Source of the DNA: Paenibacillus sp. G2S3
Lineage (GTDB): Bacteria; Bacillota; Bacilli; Paenibacillales; Paenibacillaceae
Direction of reading: 5' to 3'
Length of the DNA: 64,000 nt
Assembly: GCF_030123105.1 (NCBI RefSeq)
Contig: NZ_CP126095.1
Location: forward strand, 6,262,001 to 6,326,000
In this document: positions 1 to 9,500 of the stretch, piece after piece
Position numbering within the stretch: the stretch's first letter is position 1
Layout: the number at the start of each line of letters is the position of its first letter
The notes under the pieces: model-generated
Told to the model about the DNA's origin: nothing
Databases searched by the model: none
What the model saw: only the letters and a program-made list of their open reading frames with translations
Made by a program: the position numbers and the translations under genes

Positions 1-1057
1 AGCTGATGAAAGGTAACGTGATACCTGTCAAAGGCATCAAACCAATAAACGCGCCGATATTCTCAAAAATCTGATACAGCATCATCGCGACAATGCCGAC
101 GATCAGAAACGGACCTGCTCGATCTCTAGATTCCAATGCAATCAGAATCATTCGGTGAATCAGGATAAAATACAGTAGCAGTACAAATGCGGAACCTACG
201 AATCCAAATTCCTCGGCAATCTGCACAAAAATAGAGTCTGAATACGTATAAGGCACTCGATCCGTCTGAACAGAACTACCGTTCATATAGCCCTCGCCAC
301 TCATCCCACCTGAGGCAATCGCGAGCTTGGCGTTTTTAGTGTGATAAAGAGCTTTCGCTGTTGCTTTGTCCGGCACAAGCCAAGGATCGAAACGTTCGAT
401 CCAGTGTGAGCGGCCAATATCATTAAGGAACGTTTTAATTTCATCATGATAATGGATATAGCTCATAATTCCGGCAATTGCAGAGCTTGCTACAATTACA
501 AGCCCGATTAATGCGTGAGTGTACTTAATGTTGCCGATCCATAACAGACCCGCAAGAATCACAATGTAAGACAAAGCGTTCCCAAGGTCATTCTGTGTAA
601 GGACAATAAGAAACGGAAATAAGGTCAAGAGACCGAGCGGCACAACATCCCGCCAAAACAAGAGTTTACTCTTATTCTTACGAACAAGCATCGCGGCCAG
701 AAATAGAATCAATATTAGCTTGAATAGCTCGGCAGGCTGAAGGCTTAGTCCTCCAGGGAGAGACAGCCAGCCTTGGGCATTATTTTTGGTCTCGCCCAAA
801 AAGCTGACGAGAACCAGGATACCTATCCCAAATAGATAAATATATAGCGCGTATTTCACTAAAATTCTGTAATCCAAAAAGGTCATTCCAATAAAAGCAA
901 TAAAGCCAATTGCATAATACATCATCATACGGATATGATGTCCGTCCAGCTTTTCTCTTCCATGAGTCACACTATATATGGCGAAGATGCTGACAGTCAT
1001 GAGTAATAACAGAACGACTACGATAGCACCGTCAATTTTTTTAATCTTCTGAAGCAC
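1..1057 (-). CDS. FtsW/RodA/SpoVE-family SEDS protein, 3' end cut by window
   Basis: Family members are polytopic peptidoglycan glycosyltransferases (SEDS proteins) that work with a class B PBP in elongation, division or spore cortex synthesis. I translated about 352 codons with no stop before the window edge. Several hydrophobic helices are visible, with family motifs such as the LSLQPAELFKL stretch near residue 100, TQNDLGNA near 150, and GLMPLTGITLPFIS near the truncated end. The start is GTG at 1057, preceded by GGGAGG at seven bases. The protein lies downstream of prfA-prmC on the same strand but has its own promoter-like sequence. I cannot tell RodA from FtsW or SpoVE by eye. Confident on family, not on member. 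Confidence 0.85.
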   Translation of the reverse strand, partial: MLQKIKKIDGAIVVVLLLLMTVSIFAIYSVTHGREKLDGHHIRMMMYYAIGFIAFIGMTFLDYRILVKYALYIYLFGIGILVLVSFLGETKNNAQGWLSLPGGLSLQPAELFKLILILFLAAMLVRKNKSKLLFWRDVVPLGLLTLFPFLIVLTQNDLGNALSYIVILAGLLWIGNIKYTHALIGLVIVASSAIAGIMSYIHYHDEIKTFLNDIGRSHWIERFDPWLVPDKATAKALYHTKNAKLAIASGGMSGEGYMNGSSVQTDRVPYTYSDSIFVQIAEEFGFVGSAFVLLLYFILIHRMILIALESRDRAGPFLIVGIVAMMLYQIFENIGAFIGLMPLTGITLPFIS

Positions 1058-1123
1058 GTTCTGCCTCCCTACTCTAAATCTGGGCTTTCTTTTATGGTTC
1101 ACCAAGAAGTCCGGTTAAATTCT

Positions 1124-1153
1124 ATTGTAAAGGAAGTCGGGTTGAAAATACAA
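1124..1153 (-). promoter_or_regulatory. Candidate sigma-A promoter of the FtsW/RodA gene
   Basis: On the minus strand TTGTAT (1148-1153) and TACAAT (1124-1129) are separated by 18 bases. The TACAAT box lies 66 bases before the GTG start. A small inverted repeat CTGCAT-AGA-ATGCAG (1182-1196) lies just after the prmC stop region. Confidence 0.5.
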
Positions 1154-1197
1154 TTTCACTCTCCGAGCAACAGGAGTTCCCTGCATAGAATGCAGTA

Positions 1198-2196
1198 TTA
1201 TCGCGCTATACCTAGCACATGACGCGGAATTCCAGCCAGATCATTAATGGTGATGATCTCTTTCCAATGGCCCGCCGCTTCAAGTAGCGCGGCCACTTGC
1301 TCGGCTTGTCCGAAGCCGAGTTCAAAGCCAATCAGGCGCGGCGGTGCGGGAAGCAGCGCGAGCTGATCCATCATGCGGCGGTACGGGTCCAGCCCATCCG
1401 CCCCACCATCCAGCGCAGTGCGCGGCTCATGGTCGCGCACCTCACGCTGTAGCCCGGCGATATCCTCGCCGGGGATGTACGGCGGGTTGGAGACGAGAAT
1501 ATCCGTCTCCATTCCCGCGAACGGCTCGAGCAGATCGCCGAGCCGAAAATCCACAGCTGTGCCATTGCGCAAGGCATTGCGCTCGGCCACAGCCAAGGCC
1601 GCCGGCGAAATGTCGCCGGCGCAGACCCGCCACGCCGGCGCTTCCGCCGCCAGCGTGACGGAGATCGCTCCGCTGCCGGCGCCGATGTCGACGGCGGTCA
1701 GCGGCCGTACGGCGCGTCCACTTTCCGCGCCGCCCGCACGATCTTGCGCTGCTGCTAACGAAGCAGCGCCTTCTTCCTGCGCCGCTTCACTCGGCGCAAC
1801 CGTGCCGTCCGGCCATAGCTCCGCGCCGTACCGTAAAATCGCCTCGACGAGCAGCTCCGTCTCCGGTCGTGGAATAAGCACATCAGGCGTCACTTCAAAG
1901 GGACGCCCATAGAATTCTTGCTCGCCGATGATATATTGCACCGGCTCACCCTTACTCCGGCGGGTAACCCCCGCCTCCCACGATTCCTTGATCGCAGCTG
2001 GAAAAGGATCCGCCAGCGCCATATAATACGCCGCTCCGGATAAGCCAAGCGCATGCTCAAGCAGTAGTTGCGCACTACGCTGCGGTTCATTACAACCGCT
2101 CTGGCTCAAAAAAGAAGAAGCCTCCGCAAAGGCTTCCCGGATGCTTTTCACTTCCGACATGACAAATACGCCATCGTTCAAAGCATTATTATCCAT
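1198..2196 (-). CDS. prmC: PrmC, peptide chain release factor N5-glutamine methyltransferase
   Basis: Methylates the Gln of the GGQ motif in release factors using SAM. The SAM-binding GAGSG motif is near residue 172 and the catalytic NPPY motif near 237, after an N-terminal helical domain. At 332 residues it is longer than the usual about 285. The excess is an Ala/Gly/Glu-rich linker at about residues 129-164 between the two domains, encoded by unusually GC-rich DNA. The ATG overlaps the end of prfA by 8 bases, so translation is probably coupled. No strong ribosome site precedes it, and an internal ATG at residue 13 is possible. The prfA-prmC order is the standard one and supports the call. 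Confidence 0.93.
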   Translation of the reverse strand: MDNNALNDGVFVMSEVKSIREAFAEASSFLSQSGCNEPQRSAQLLLEHALGLSGAAYYMALADPFPAAIKESWEAGVTRRSKGEPVQYIIGEQEFYGRPFEVTPDVLIPRPETELLVEAILRYGAELWPDGTVAPSEAAQEEGAASLAAAQDRAGGAESGRAVRPLTAVDIGAGSGAISVTLAAEAPAWRVCAGDISPAALAVAERNALRNGTAVDFRLGDLLEPFAGMETDILVSNPPYIPGEDIAGLQREVRDHEPRTALDGGADGLDPYRRMMDQLALLPAPPRLIGFELGFGQAEQVAALLEAAGHWKEIITINDLAGIPRHVLGIAR

Positions 2197-3262
2197 TGTC
2201 CATACTATCCATCAAATCAGCTTGTTCAGCAATTGAAAGAGCCGAAATAATTTCAGTGATTTCTCCGTTCATAACCTGCTCCAAACGGTGCAGTGTCAAG
2301 CCAATACGATGATCTGTAACCCGGCTCTGCGGGAAGTTATACGTCCGGATACGCTCACTACGATCACCCGTACCTACTTTGCTCTTCCGTTCACCAGCAT
2401 ACTTCGCTTCTTCTTCCTGCCGTTTCATATCAGAGATACGGGCACGAAGCACTTGTAGCGCTTTTTCCTTATTGGAGTTCTGTGACTTACCATCCTGACA
2501 AGTAGCAACAATGCCCGTAGGTACATGAGTTACACGTACTGCAGACTTGGTCGTATTTACAGACTGTCCGCCTGCACCACTTGAACAGAAGGTATCCACA
2601 CGAATATCTTTATCATGGATTTCAATTTCAAAGGCCTCAGCTTCGGGCATCACCGATACTGTAGAAGTAGAGGTATGAATACGTCCACCAGATTCAGTCG
2701 CTGGGATACGTTGTACGCGATGCGCACCACTTTCGTATTTCAGCTTACTGTATGCACCACGGCCGTTAATAAGGAAGATGACCTCTTTAAATCCACCAAG
2801 GTCACTCGCGTTGACATCCATTAACTCCACGCGCCAGCCTTGTGAATCCGCAAACCGGGTGTACATCCGGTAAAGGTCGGAAGCGAACAATGCCGCTTCA
2901 TCTCCGCCCGCTGCACCACGAATTTCGACGATTACGTTCTTATCATCATTCGGGTCTTTAGGCAACAGCAATACACGGATTTGCTCTTCCAGCTCTACCT
3001 GACGTTTGGAAAGGTCGTCAATTTCCATCTTGACCATTTCCTTCATCTCATCATCAAGCTTTTCGCCTTGCATTTGTTTAGCGGCTTCAAGCTCTTCCAT
3101 TACATTCTTATATTCAGTATACGCCTCAAAAGCAGGCTGTAGGTCTGATTGTTCTTTGGAATAATCCCTCAGTTTCTTACTGTCGTTTGCAACATCCGGA
3201 TCACAAAGCAGTTCACTGAGCTTCTCATAGCGGTCCGCCAGGGATTGCAATCGGTCCAACAA
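2189..3262 (-). CDS. prfA: Peptide chain release factor 1 (RF1)
   Basis: Recognises UAA/UAG stop codons and triggers peptide release. The full length of 357 residues is typical. The catalytic GGQ is visible in the segment [18 protein letters not shown], and the family [11 protein letters not shown] segment is intact. The start is TTG at 3262 with AGGAGAGGTG seven bases upstream; no ATG fits. It overlaps prmC, which modifies it. No frameshift or missing motif was seen. Confidence 0.96.
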   Translation of the reverse strand: MLDRLQSLADRYEKLSELLCDPDVANDSKKLRDYSKEQSDLQPAFEAYTEYKNVMEELEAAKQMQGEKLDDEMKEMVKMEIDDLSKRQVELEEQIRVLLLPKDPNDDKNVIVEIRGAAGGDEAALFASDLYRMYTRFADSQGWRVELMDVNASDLGGFKEVIFLINGRGAYSKLKYESGAHRVQRIPATESGGRIHTSTSTVSVMPEAEAFEIEIHDKDIRVDTFCSSGAGGQSVNTTKSAVRVTHVPTGIVATCQDGKSQNSNKEKALQVLRARISDMKRQEEEAKYAGERKSKVGTGDRSERIRTYNFPQSRVTDHRIGLTLHRLEQVMNGEITEIISALSIAEQADLMDSMDNG

Positions 3263-3417
3263 GGGAATTCACCTCTCCTAGTTCAATTTCAAATTCGCAA
3301 ATAAAGCGATTAAAACATATGTCATAAAAATAGATATACGACTTTATATTATACCAAAGATATTGTGAAATGGCTACAGTTCTGTACGCGTAAATGCCAT
3401 AATAAATGACTTATATT

Positions 3418-3493
3418 TTAAAAAGGACCACCCCAGCAGTAGATACCCCTACCGACTGAGATGACCCTCTTATCATTAGTGCGCTTCAGTCCT
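3418..3493 (-). terminator. Possible branched terminator after ychF
   Basis: Right after the ychF stop, minus-strand RNA can pair AGGAC (3489-3493) with GTCCT (3424-3428), followed by a short U run. An alternative GACTGA/TCAGTC pairing (3454-3459 with 3486-3491) competes with it. The loop is large, so this is weaker than the other terminators here. Confidence 0.35.
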
Positions 3494-3494
3494 C

Positions 3495-4595
3495 TTAAAC
3501 GTTGAAACGGAAATGCATAACGTCGCCGTCTTGCACCAAATATTCTTTACCTTCAAGACGCAATTGGCCACGTTCTTTCGCACCATTCATAGAGCCTGCT
3601 GCCACAAGATCTGCGTAAGCCACTACCTCAGCACGGATAAATCCACGCTCGAAGTCCGTATGAATTACACCAGCAGCGCCGGGTGCTTTAGTTCCCTTAC
3701 GAATGGTCCACGCACGAACTTCCTGAACGCCTGCCGTGAAATACGTATACAAGCCTAGCAGCTTGTAAGCCGCTTTGATCAAACGGTTCAAACCAGATTC
3801 TTCTAGCCCAAGTTCTTCTAGGAACATCGCTTTATCTTCGCCCTCAAGCTCGGCAATTTCAGCTTCTACTTTAGCACTGATCGGAACAACTTCAGCACCT
3901 TCAGTTGCTGCAAATTCACGCACTTGCTGCACATAAGGATTATTCTCAGCACTTGCTACTTCCTCTTCACTTACATTCGCTGCATACAGCACTGGCTTCA
4001 ATGTTAACAAATGAAGATCACGGATAATAAGCTTCTCGTCATCGGACAATTCTATACTACGTGCAGGTTTATCTTCGTAGAGCACTTCTTTGACACGTTC
4101 TAGCAGTTCAACTTCTTGAGCGTATTTCTTGTCGCCGCCTTTGATGTTCTTACGGGAACGCTCAATCCGCTTCTCAATGCTCTCAATGTCAGCAAGAATC
4201 AGCTCCAAATTAATGGTCTGAATATCGCTGATCGGATTTACTTTACCATCCACGTGGGTAACGTTCTCATCTTCAAAGCAGCGAACCACATGAACGATAG
4301 CATCCACTTCACGAATATGAGCCAGGAACTTGTTGCCTAGTCCCTCACCTTTACTTGCACCGCGCACAAGACCAGCGATATCAACGAATTCAAAAGCAGT
4401 AGGTACGGTCTTGTTAGGCTGTACCAGCTCAGTCAGTTTATCAAGACGTTCGTCCGGAACTTCAACGACACCAACGTTAGGATCAATCGTGCAAAAAGGG
4501 TAGTTTGCGGATTCTGCTCCCGCTTGCGTTATTGCATTAAACAATGTGGATTTTCCTACGTTAGGAAGACCGACGATTCCAGCTTTCAAAGCCAT
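3495..4595 (-). CDS. ychF: Ribosome-binding ATPase YchF/OLA1
   Basis: A universally conserved Obg-family P-loop ATPase linked to ribosome function and stress. The G1 loop GLPNVGKST is at residues 9-17, the [16 protein letters not shown] region (G3) is near residue 73, and a C-terminal TGS domain ends with [13 protein letters not shown]. The 366-residue length is typical. As known for the family, ATP preference goes with loss of a canonical NKxD G4 motif; here NVSEEE stands at that place. It is a single-gene unit in the same orientation as its neighbours. Confidence 0.96.
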   Translation of the reverse strand: MALKAGIVGLPNVGKSTLFNAITQAGAESANYPFCTIDPNVGVVEVPDERLDKLTELVQPNKTVPTAFEFVDIAGLVRGASKGEGLGNKFLAHIREVDAIVHVVRCFEDENVTHVDGKVNPISDIQTINLELILADIESIEKRIERSRKNIKGGDKKYAQEVELLERVKEVLYEDKPARSIELSDDEKLIIRDLHLLTLKPVLYAANVSEEEVASAENNPYVQQVREFAATEGAEVVPISAKVEAEIAELEGEDKAMFLEELGLEESGLNRLIKAAYKLLGLYTYFTAGVQEVRAWTIRKGTKAPGAAGVIHTDFERGFIRAEVVAYADLVAAGSMNGAKERGQLRLEGKEYLVQDGDVMHFRFNV

Positions 4596-4738
4596 TTATA
4601 TGACAACTCCTATTTTCAGCTAAATTGATCATCCGAATAAGTAATACGATCTAAACCATTATATATTAGAACATATTCTCCAGCAACACCGGATGTCATG
4701 CAGATGTGTCAATCCAGCCTTATCCAAGCGCGTCTAAT

Positions 4739-6091
4739 TCAATGGGATTTGGCAAGTTGCAATACCTTTTGCACCGCCGGCTGATCCAATAGGGGCTTAG
4801 AAGTATCAGGATCAACCTCAATATCAGGCACCGTCTTAACTTCCTCATTACAGCTTCCATCAGAGTTAAGACCCATCTGGAGGGAAAACCTAAATACATA
4901 ACCACTATTCGGCAATGCAGCTAAAAGCGGATCTGTCCCCAGACCGTCACCCCCTGTTCTTCCGCCTACAACCGTAGCAAACCCGGTACCTTTGGCGAAT
5001 GCGGCGAATCCTTCCGCGGATGAATATACAGCACTGTCTAACAGCAAATAGATTTCCCCCTTGAAGCCAACAGAATGATAAGGGGTTACGATATCAACAT
5101 TTTTGTTATAGTTTTTAAACATTGTTGTTGCTTCTGGTGGTATTTTGGGCAGCTCTTCGTCTTTAATGTTGGCAATAGGTTGTAAACCTTCTGTCAGCCG
5201 GCGTGACTGCATAAAGGCGTCGGCATATTTGTCTCCCCTATAAAGAGAATATGTATTATAAGTAATAGGCTTATTAATCAACTGAGGAACTATGTGAATG
5301 CGCCAGTAATCACTACTCCCTCCCCCATTTCCACGAATATCTAGGATTAGAGTTTTGAAGTCCTTTACCTGTTTAAAAAAATCTCTGATCTCGGCACTGT
5401 CCATCTCCATGAGATGGCCACCAAAGCTTCGCATGCCTAGATACGCTATTTGATCAGGCTCTATAATGACCTTCTCTACATTTCCCGACGTCTCTTTTCT
5501 TACCCCTTCCTCTTCCACCATATTGTTATTCTTACTAATTTCATCAGAACTTGTCTGCTCATTTAAAGGTTTCTGGTTATATCGAGCCAACACATTTGGC
5601 TGTTGAAACACGTTGATCCAAGGCTCATAGCCAAAACCTGCCTGAACATAGGTGTTTAGATACCATGGATATTCATCCTTAGATATAAAATTCGTATGCC
5701 CATTATTTAATCTGCTAAGTACGAATGTCATTTCCCCCAAAAACTCATCATCTGTCTTCACTGCTGCAATTTTATTGCGGTACTCCTCTTTGTTCGCAAG
5801 CCAATCCTCTCCATTTAGACGCTTATTTACCTCTAGGAAAGGATAGTTCTCCTCAATAATCTTCCACATGTAATCAAAATCCTCTAGTCTCTGCTCCACT
5901 GTCAATGGAGACACCGCTGCTTCTGGCAGTTCTTCCGCTACCTTTGAAGAGGCTACCGGCGCATCCGGACTTGCCTGAACTTGCTCCGACTCAGATTGCT
6001 TTTTCCCTGGCAAATCCCCACTGTTGCAACTAACCACTAACAGTATTGCAGTTGCAGATATAACCACCGACAATACAAACCTTGGTCTCAC
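4739..6091 (-). CDS. S41-family (C-terminal processing-like) peptidase, predicted lipoprotein
   Basis: A likely secreted serine protease of the tail-specific/CtpA group. I chose GTG at 6091 because AGAAGGGGG lies six bases upstream; this gives a 450-residue protein whose N-terminus (MRPRFVLS, hydrophobic core, LVVSC) is a lipobox signal. The catalytic domain shows the GNGGGSSDYW segment and the nucleophile region SAVYSSAEGFAAFA, with GGRTGGDGLGTDP after it. No obvious PDZ domain was recognised. The gene stands alone. Substrate unknown. Confidence 0.8.
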   Translation of the reverse strand: MRPRFVLSVVISATAILLVVSCNSGDLPGKKQSESEQVQASPDAPVASSKVAEELPEAAVSPLTVEQRLEDFDYMWKIIEENYPFLEVNKRLNGEDWLANKEEYRNKIAAVKTDDEFLGEMTFVLSRLNNGHTNFISKDEYPWYLNTYVQAGFGYEPWINVFQQPNVLARYNQKPLNEQTSSDEISKNNNMVEEEGVRKETSGNVEKVIIEPDQIAYLGMRSFGGHLMEMDSAEIRDFFKQVKDFKTLILDIRGNGGGSSDYWRIHIVPQLINKPITYNTYSLYRGDKYADAFMQSRRLTEGLQPIANIKDEELPKIPPEATTMFKNYNKNVDIVTPYHSVGFKGEIYLLLDSAVYSSAEGFAAFAKGTGFATVVGGRTGGDGLGTDPLLAALPNSGYVFRFSLQMGLNSDGSCNEEVKTVPDIEVDPDTSKPLLDQPAVQKVLQLAKSH

Positions 6092-6219
6092 CTTAATCCC
6101 CCTTCTAATATTCCATATAACCCAATCCATATTTTCAGGAATTTATTTAATAATCATATTTTTCTATTCCTCCTAATTCAAATATATTTGTCACAATTTT
6201 TTACATTTTATAGAACAAC

Positions 6220-6244
6220 AAAAAAAAGACCTCCTTCGAGGTCT
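6220..6244 (-). terminator. Terminator of the GNAT gene
   Basis: Stem AGACCTC/GAGGTCT (6227-6233 with 6238-6244), four-base loop, then eight U on the minus strand. It sits 12 bases past the stop. Confidence 0.85.
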
Positions 6245-6256
6245 CCACGGATAGCA

Positions 6257-6730
6257 TTATAGATCTTTAGACATCGTAATGTCGGTTACGGTATATCCCA
6301 TTTTTTTATACAGCTCAAATGCACGATTGTTCTGACCGAAGACATGTAACCCGATTTTGGTGACGTTCATCTCACGGGCTTCTTCATCAAGTGCGATCAT
6401 AGCCTGCTTGCCGTAACCTTTGCTCTGATACGGTTCAAAAATGTAGAAATCATAAATGAAAGCCTCTCGACCACTGCGACCTTCACTTACATTAAACCAG
6501 ATATATCCCACCTGGCTGTCACTACTAATCTCTACTATAGAGTATAGATAAGCGCCATCTGTGTTCAACCCTTTGGGCAGAGACTGTGTTATAGCTTCCT
6601 CAGAGAGCTTCATCGCGATGTCAGGATCCCAAGCGCCGGCTTTAATTTTATCTTCAGCGTAGTCACGAGTAGCTTGACCTAAGAAAAATTGAAAGGCAGA
6701 CTCATCCATATGAACCAATTTAATCATCAT
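6257..6730 (-). CDS. GNAT-family N-acetyltransferase
   Basis: A 157-residue acetyl-CoA-dependent N-acyltransferase of unknown substrate. The acetyl-CoA loop is the YQSKGYGKQAM segment (about residues 100-110), and the NRAFELYKKMGY segment near residue 135 is the typical C-terminal GNAT signature. The ATG pair at 6730/6727 follows AGGAAGTG. It has its own terminator and lies downstream of fni on the same strand with no terminator between, so it may be read through from fni. No evidence links it to carotenoid synthesis. Confidence 0.8.
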   Translation of the reverse strand: MMIKLVHMDESAFQFFLGQATRDYAEDKIKAGAWDPDIAMKLSEEAITQSLPKGLNTDGAYLYSIVEISSDSQVGYIWFNVSEGRSGREAFIYDFYIFEPYQSKGYGKQAMIALDEEAREMNVTKIGLHVFGQNNRAFELYKKMGYTVTDITMSKDL

Positions 6731-6770
6731 CTTTTTTTCACTTCCTCGCTTCTATATTTACCATATACTT

Positions 6771-7910
6771 TTATTTACGTATTAAACGGGAAGTCCCACG
6801 TAAAGTTGCTAAATCGGGAGCTCCGATACCAAACATTGCTATCTTAAGCTCCAGCTCTACCTGAGCCAGTGCAGCATCTAGCGCCTCTTCAGAATCTACT
6901 GCCGGTCCTAACAGATTGCGTCCAAAGCCTGCTAAATCAGCACCGAGTGCCAATGCCTTCGCTGCATCCACGCCATGCTTCAGGCCGCCGCTGCCAATCA
7001 AAGCCCCCTTCGGGGAGACAGCACGTACCTCTGCAATGCAATCTGCGGTTGGAATACCCCAGTCCGCGAAAGCTTCAGCTGCTGCGCGCCGTATAGGGTC
7101 TACACTGCGGAACTTCTCCACCTGACTCCAGGATGTTCCACCTGCCCCCGCCACATCAACAAAAGCTACCCCTGCATTATAAAGACGTGCTGCTGTATCA
7201 CCGTCAATGCCCCAGCCCACCTCTTTCACACCTACAGGAACCTCTAGTGCACGGCATACTTTCTCTATCTGCGATAGCAAGGACACAAAGCCAGTGTTCC
7301 CTTCCGGTTGAAAGACCTCTTGAAGACCATTGAGATGCAGTACAAGAAAGTCTGCACCAGCTATATCCACAGCCCTGCGGCATTCCTCAATCCCGAAACC
7401 ATAGGACAGCTGTACGGCACCAATATTAGCAATAACCGGTATGTCAGGTGCTTTGTCCCGTACATAAAAGGTTTCGGTTAACTCTGAACGCTCCACCGCC
7501 GCCCGTACAGATCCAACACCCAACGCCCATCCTCGACGCTGCGCCGCCTCCGCCAGTCGAGCATTAATAGCTCCGGTAGCTGCACTGCCACCTGTCATCG
7601 AGCTGATCAGCAGCGGCGTACGTAGTTCACGTTCCAGGAACGTAGTCTGCAATGATATATCATCGAAATTCAGCTCTGGAAGAGCATTATGCCGAAATCG
7701 GTAATGTTCAAAACCCGTAGTCACACCAACGCCACCGACTTCCTCATTTAGACAAAGGCGTACATGTTCTATTTTGCGTTCACCCGTCTTTGATGTAGGC
7801 AATAAAGACTTCTTATCTGAAACCTCTACAGTCGATAGGTCATTACCATGATCGGCGCCAGACTGCCTATTCGCATCATATGGTACGGCCTCTTCTGGCG
7901 TATGATTCAT
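6771..7910 (-). CDS. fni: Type 2 isopentenyl-diphosphate delta-isomerase (FMN)
   Basis: Interconverts IPP and DMAPP with reduced FMN, supplying prenyl precursors. Motifs seen are RKIEHVRLCL at residues 45-54, SSMTGGSAATGAINARLAEA, GVKEVGWGI, GAGGTSW and the FMN-binding SGGLKHGVDAAKALALGAD stretch. At 379 residues it has about 40 extra, polar N-terminal residues compared with the usual start. The upstream ATG is kept because AGGAGGAACGGAGC precedes it closely. It lies just downstream of the carotenoid operon on the same strand but carries an own promoter. Function fits supply of C5 units for that operon. Confidence 0.94.
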   Translation of the reverse strand: MNHTPEEAVPYDANRQSGADHGNDLSTVEVSDKKSLLPTSKTGERKIEHVRLCLNEEVGGVGVTTGFEHYRFRHNALPELNFDDISLQTTFLERELRTPLLISSMTGGSAATGAINARLAEAAQRRGWALGVGSVRAAVERSELTETFYVRDKAPDIPVIANIGAVQLSYGFGIEECRRAVDIAGADFLVLHLNGLQEVFQPEGNTGFVSLLSQIEKVCRALEVPVGVKEVGWGIDGDTAARLYNAGVAFVDVAGAGGTSWSQVEKFRSVDPIRRAAAEAFADWGIPTADCIAEVRAVSPKGALIGSGGLKHGVDAAKALALGADLAGFGRNLLGPAVDSEEALDAALAQVELELKIAMFGIGAPDLATLRGTSRLIRK

Positions 7911-7941
7911 GCTCCGTTCCTCCTATTCCTAAACTGCACTT

Positions 7942-7973
7942 ATTATAACATATCCCTTCAGATGAATTTACAA
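7942..7973 (-). promoter_or_regulatory. fni: Extended -10 promoter of fni
   Basis: Minus-strand TGTTATAAT gives an extended -10 (TATAAT at 7942-7947). A TTGTAA box is at 7968-7973 with a long 20-base spacer, which an extended -10 could compensate. No ATACA iterons are seen here, unlike the main carotenoid promoter. Confidence 0.6.
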
Positions 7974-8024
7974 TATGAGGTTAGCGATTACAATTCACAT
8001 CTCTATTATTCTATAAATCAGCTT

Positions 8025-9500
8025 CTACGCATGGCTAGCAATATGCTCACCGACTAACCTTCCCGATAACGAGACGATCGGTGTGCCACCGCCGGGATGT
8101 GTAGTTCCACCTACATACCAGAGTCCTTTAACATCGCTTGAACGGTTGCCTGGTCTGAAGAAGGTCTGCCCTACCGAGTTCGAGGAAATCCCATAGATCG
8201 CGCCCTTGTGAGCCAATGTGTCATCTGCGATATTTTGAGGTGTATAATGTTGGAGCACATCGCTCTGATCTAAGCCTGTAATTCCATGGCTCGCAAGCGC
8301 CGAAAGTACTCTTTTACCATAGGAAGCAGTCTCTGTCCGCCAATCACAGGCCTCATTTATATAAGGTGCATTAGCCAAAATAAACAGATTACTGCTTCCT
8401 TCAGGGGCCATGCCTGACTCAGAGTATCCAGAGTGACATACATAAACGGTCGGATGCTCGGGAGGACGTTTGCGTTCAAAAATATCTCTAAACTCTAACT
8501 CATACTGCTCAGGGAAAAACACCGTGTGATGTAATAGAGCATCATATTTACGAGGAACACCTGCGAGTGTTACAAACCCTGATAAAGAGGGCTCATAAGC
8601 AGCGATTTTGCGATCACTCATAGAAGGACGGCTATTCTCCTGCACAAGCATACGGTTAACTGTGAGCACATCTCCTCCTGCAACAACCGTCTTCGCCTCG
8701 TAAAAGCCTCGTGTTGTATCCACACCTTCGACTACTCCATTTACCACGGAAATATTCGTAACTTCAACCCCTGTCATGATGCGAACCCCTAAGCCTTGTG
8801 CCAGTTCCGAAAGACCTTCGACCAGCTTATAAGTTCCGCCCCGCACACCATAAACTCCTTCTACACTTTCCACATATCCAAGCATGGCGAAAATAGCTGG
8901 TGAACGAAACGGGGAAGATCCGACGTAGGTAGCGTAGCGACCTAACATCGCTAAGGTGTGAGGATGGCTAAAGTATCTCAATAAGAGTGAATGCAAACTT
9001 AAAAAAGGCCTGACTCGCAGCAGATCCCGTAGTAGAGGAAGAGACAGCTTATCTCGCCAGGACAACAGCAATTTATTTAAAAACTGCTTCTCACTGAGTT
9101 GATAGAGCATAGCAGCTTCAGCCATAAAATCATCGTACCGGAGCGCATCACTTGAACTATATTTAGCAATCTGAGCCTTCATAAACGCTTGATCGCGAGA
9201 GAAATCCACTACAGTTCCATCCGTAAAAATATTGCGTGTACGCGGCTCCAGCTCATATATTTGGACATAATCCTCCATGGAAGCACCCGCAAGCTCATAC
9301 AGTGAGCGAAATACATGAGGCATTGTTATCGTGCTAGGGCCCCTGTCAAAGGTATAGCCATCGATTTCAATCCGTTGCAGCTTGCCACCAGGATTCTGTT
9401 GGCGTTCCAGCACCGTCACCTCCCAGCCTTTCGAGGCTAAGGTTACAGCACAGGACAGTCCACCGAATCCCGCGCCGATGATTACTGCCTTTGATTTCAT
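8025..9500 (-). CDS. CrtI/CrtN-family carotenoid oxidase/desaturase (third paralogue, CrtP/CrtNc-like)
   Basis: An FAD-dependent carotene desaturase-fold enzyme, 491 residues. The dinucleotide-binding GAGFGGLSCA is at residues 8-17, and the C-terminal FAD motif FRPGNRSSDVKGLWYVGG leads to THPGGGTPIV. ATG at 9500 was chosen because it overlaps the glycosyltransferase stop as ATGA and GGAAGG lies eight bases upstream; an earlier in-frame start has no such support. Its C-terminal block resembles enzymes that oxidise the ends of diapocarotenoids (CrtP/CrtNc) more than the first desaturase. That assignment is inference. Last gene of the overlapping operon. Confidence 0.85.
   Translation of the reverse strand: MKSKAVIIGAGFGGLSCAVTLASKGWEVTVLERQQNPGGKLQRIEIDGYTFDRGPSTITMPHVFRSLYELAGASMEDYVQIYELEPRTRNIFTDGTVVDFSRDQAFMKAQIAKYSSSDALRYDDFMAEAAMLYQLSEKQFLNKLLLSWRDKLSLPLLRDLLRVRPFLSLHSLLLRYFSHPHTLAMLGRYATYVGSSPFRSPAIFAMLGYVESVEGVYGVRGGTYKLVEGLSELAQGLGVRIMTGVEVTNISVVNGVVEGVDTTRGFYEAKTVVAGGDVLTVNRMLVQENSRPSMSDRKIAAYEPSLSGFVTLAGVPRKYDALLHHTVFFPEQYELEFRDIFERKRPPEHPTVYVCHSGYSESGMAPEGSSNLFILANAPYINEACDWRTETASYGKRVLSALASHGITGLDQSDVLQHYTPQNIADDTLAHKGAIYGISSNSVGQTFFRPGNRSSDVKGLWYVGGTTHPGGGTPIVSLSGRLVGEHIASHA

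Noticed and set aside
1344..1912. Open frames opposite prmC
   Set aside because: They are shadows of the GC-rich part of prmC, with no ribosome sites or recognisable motifs.
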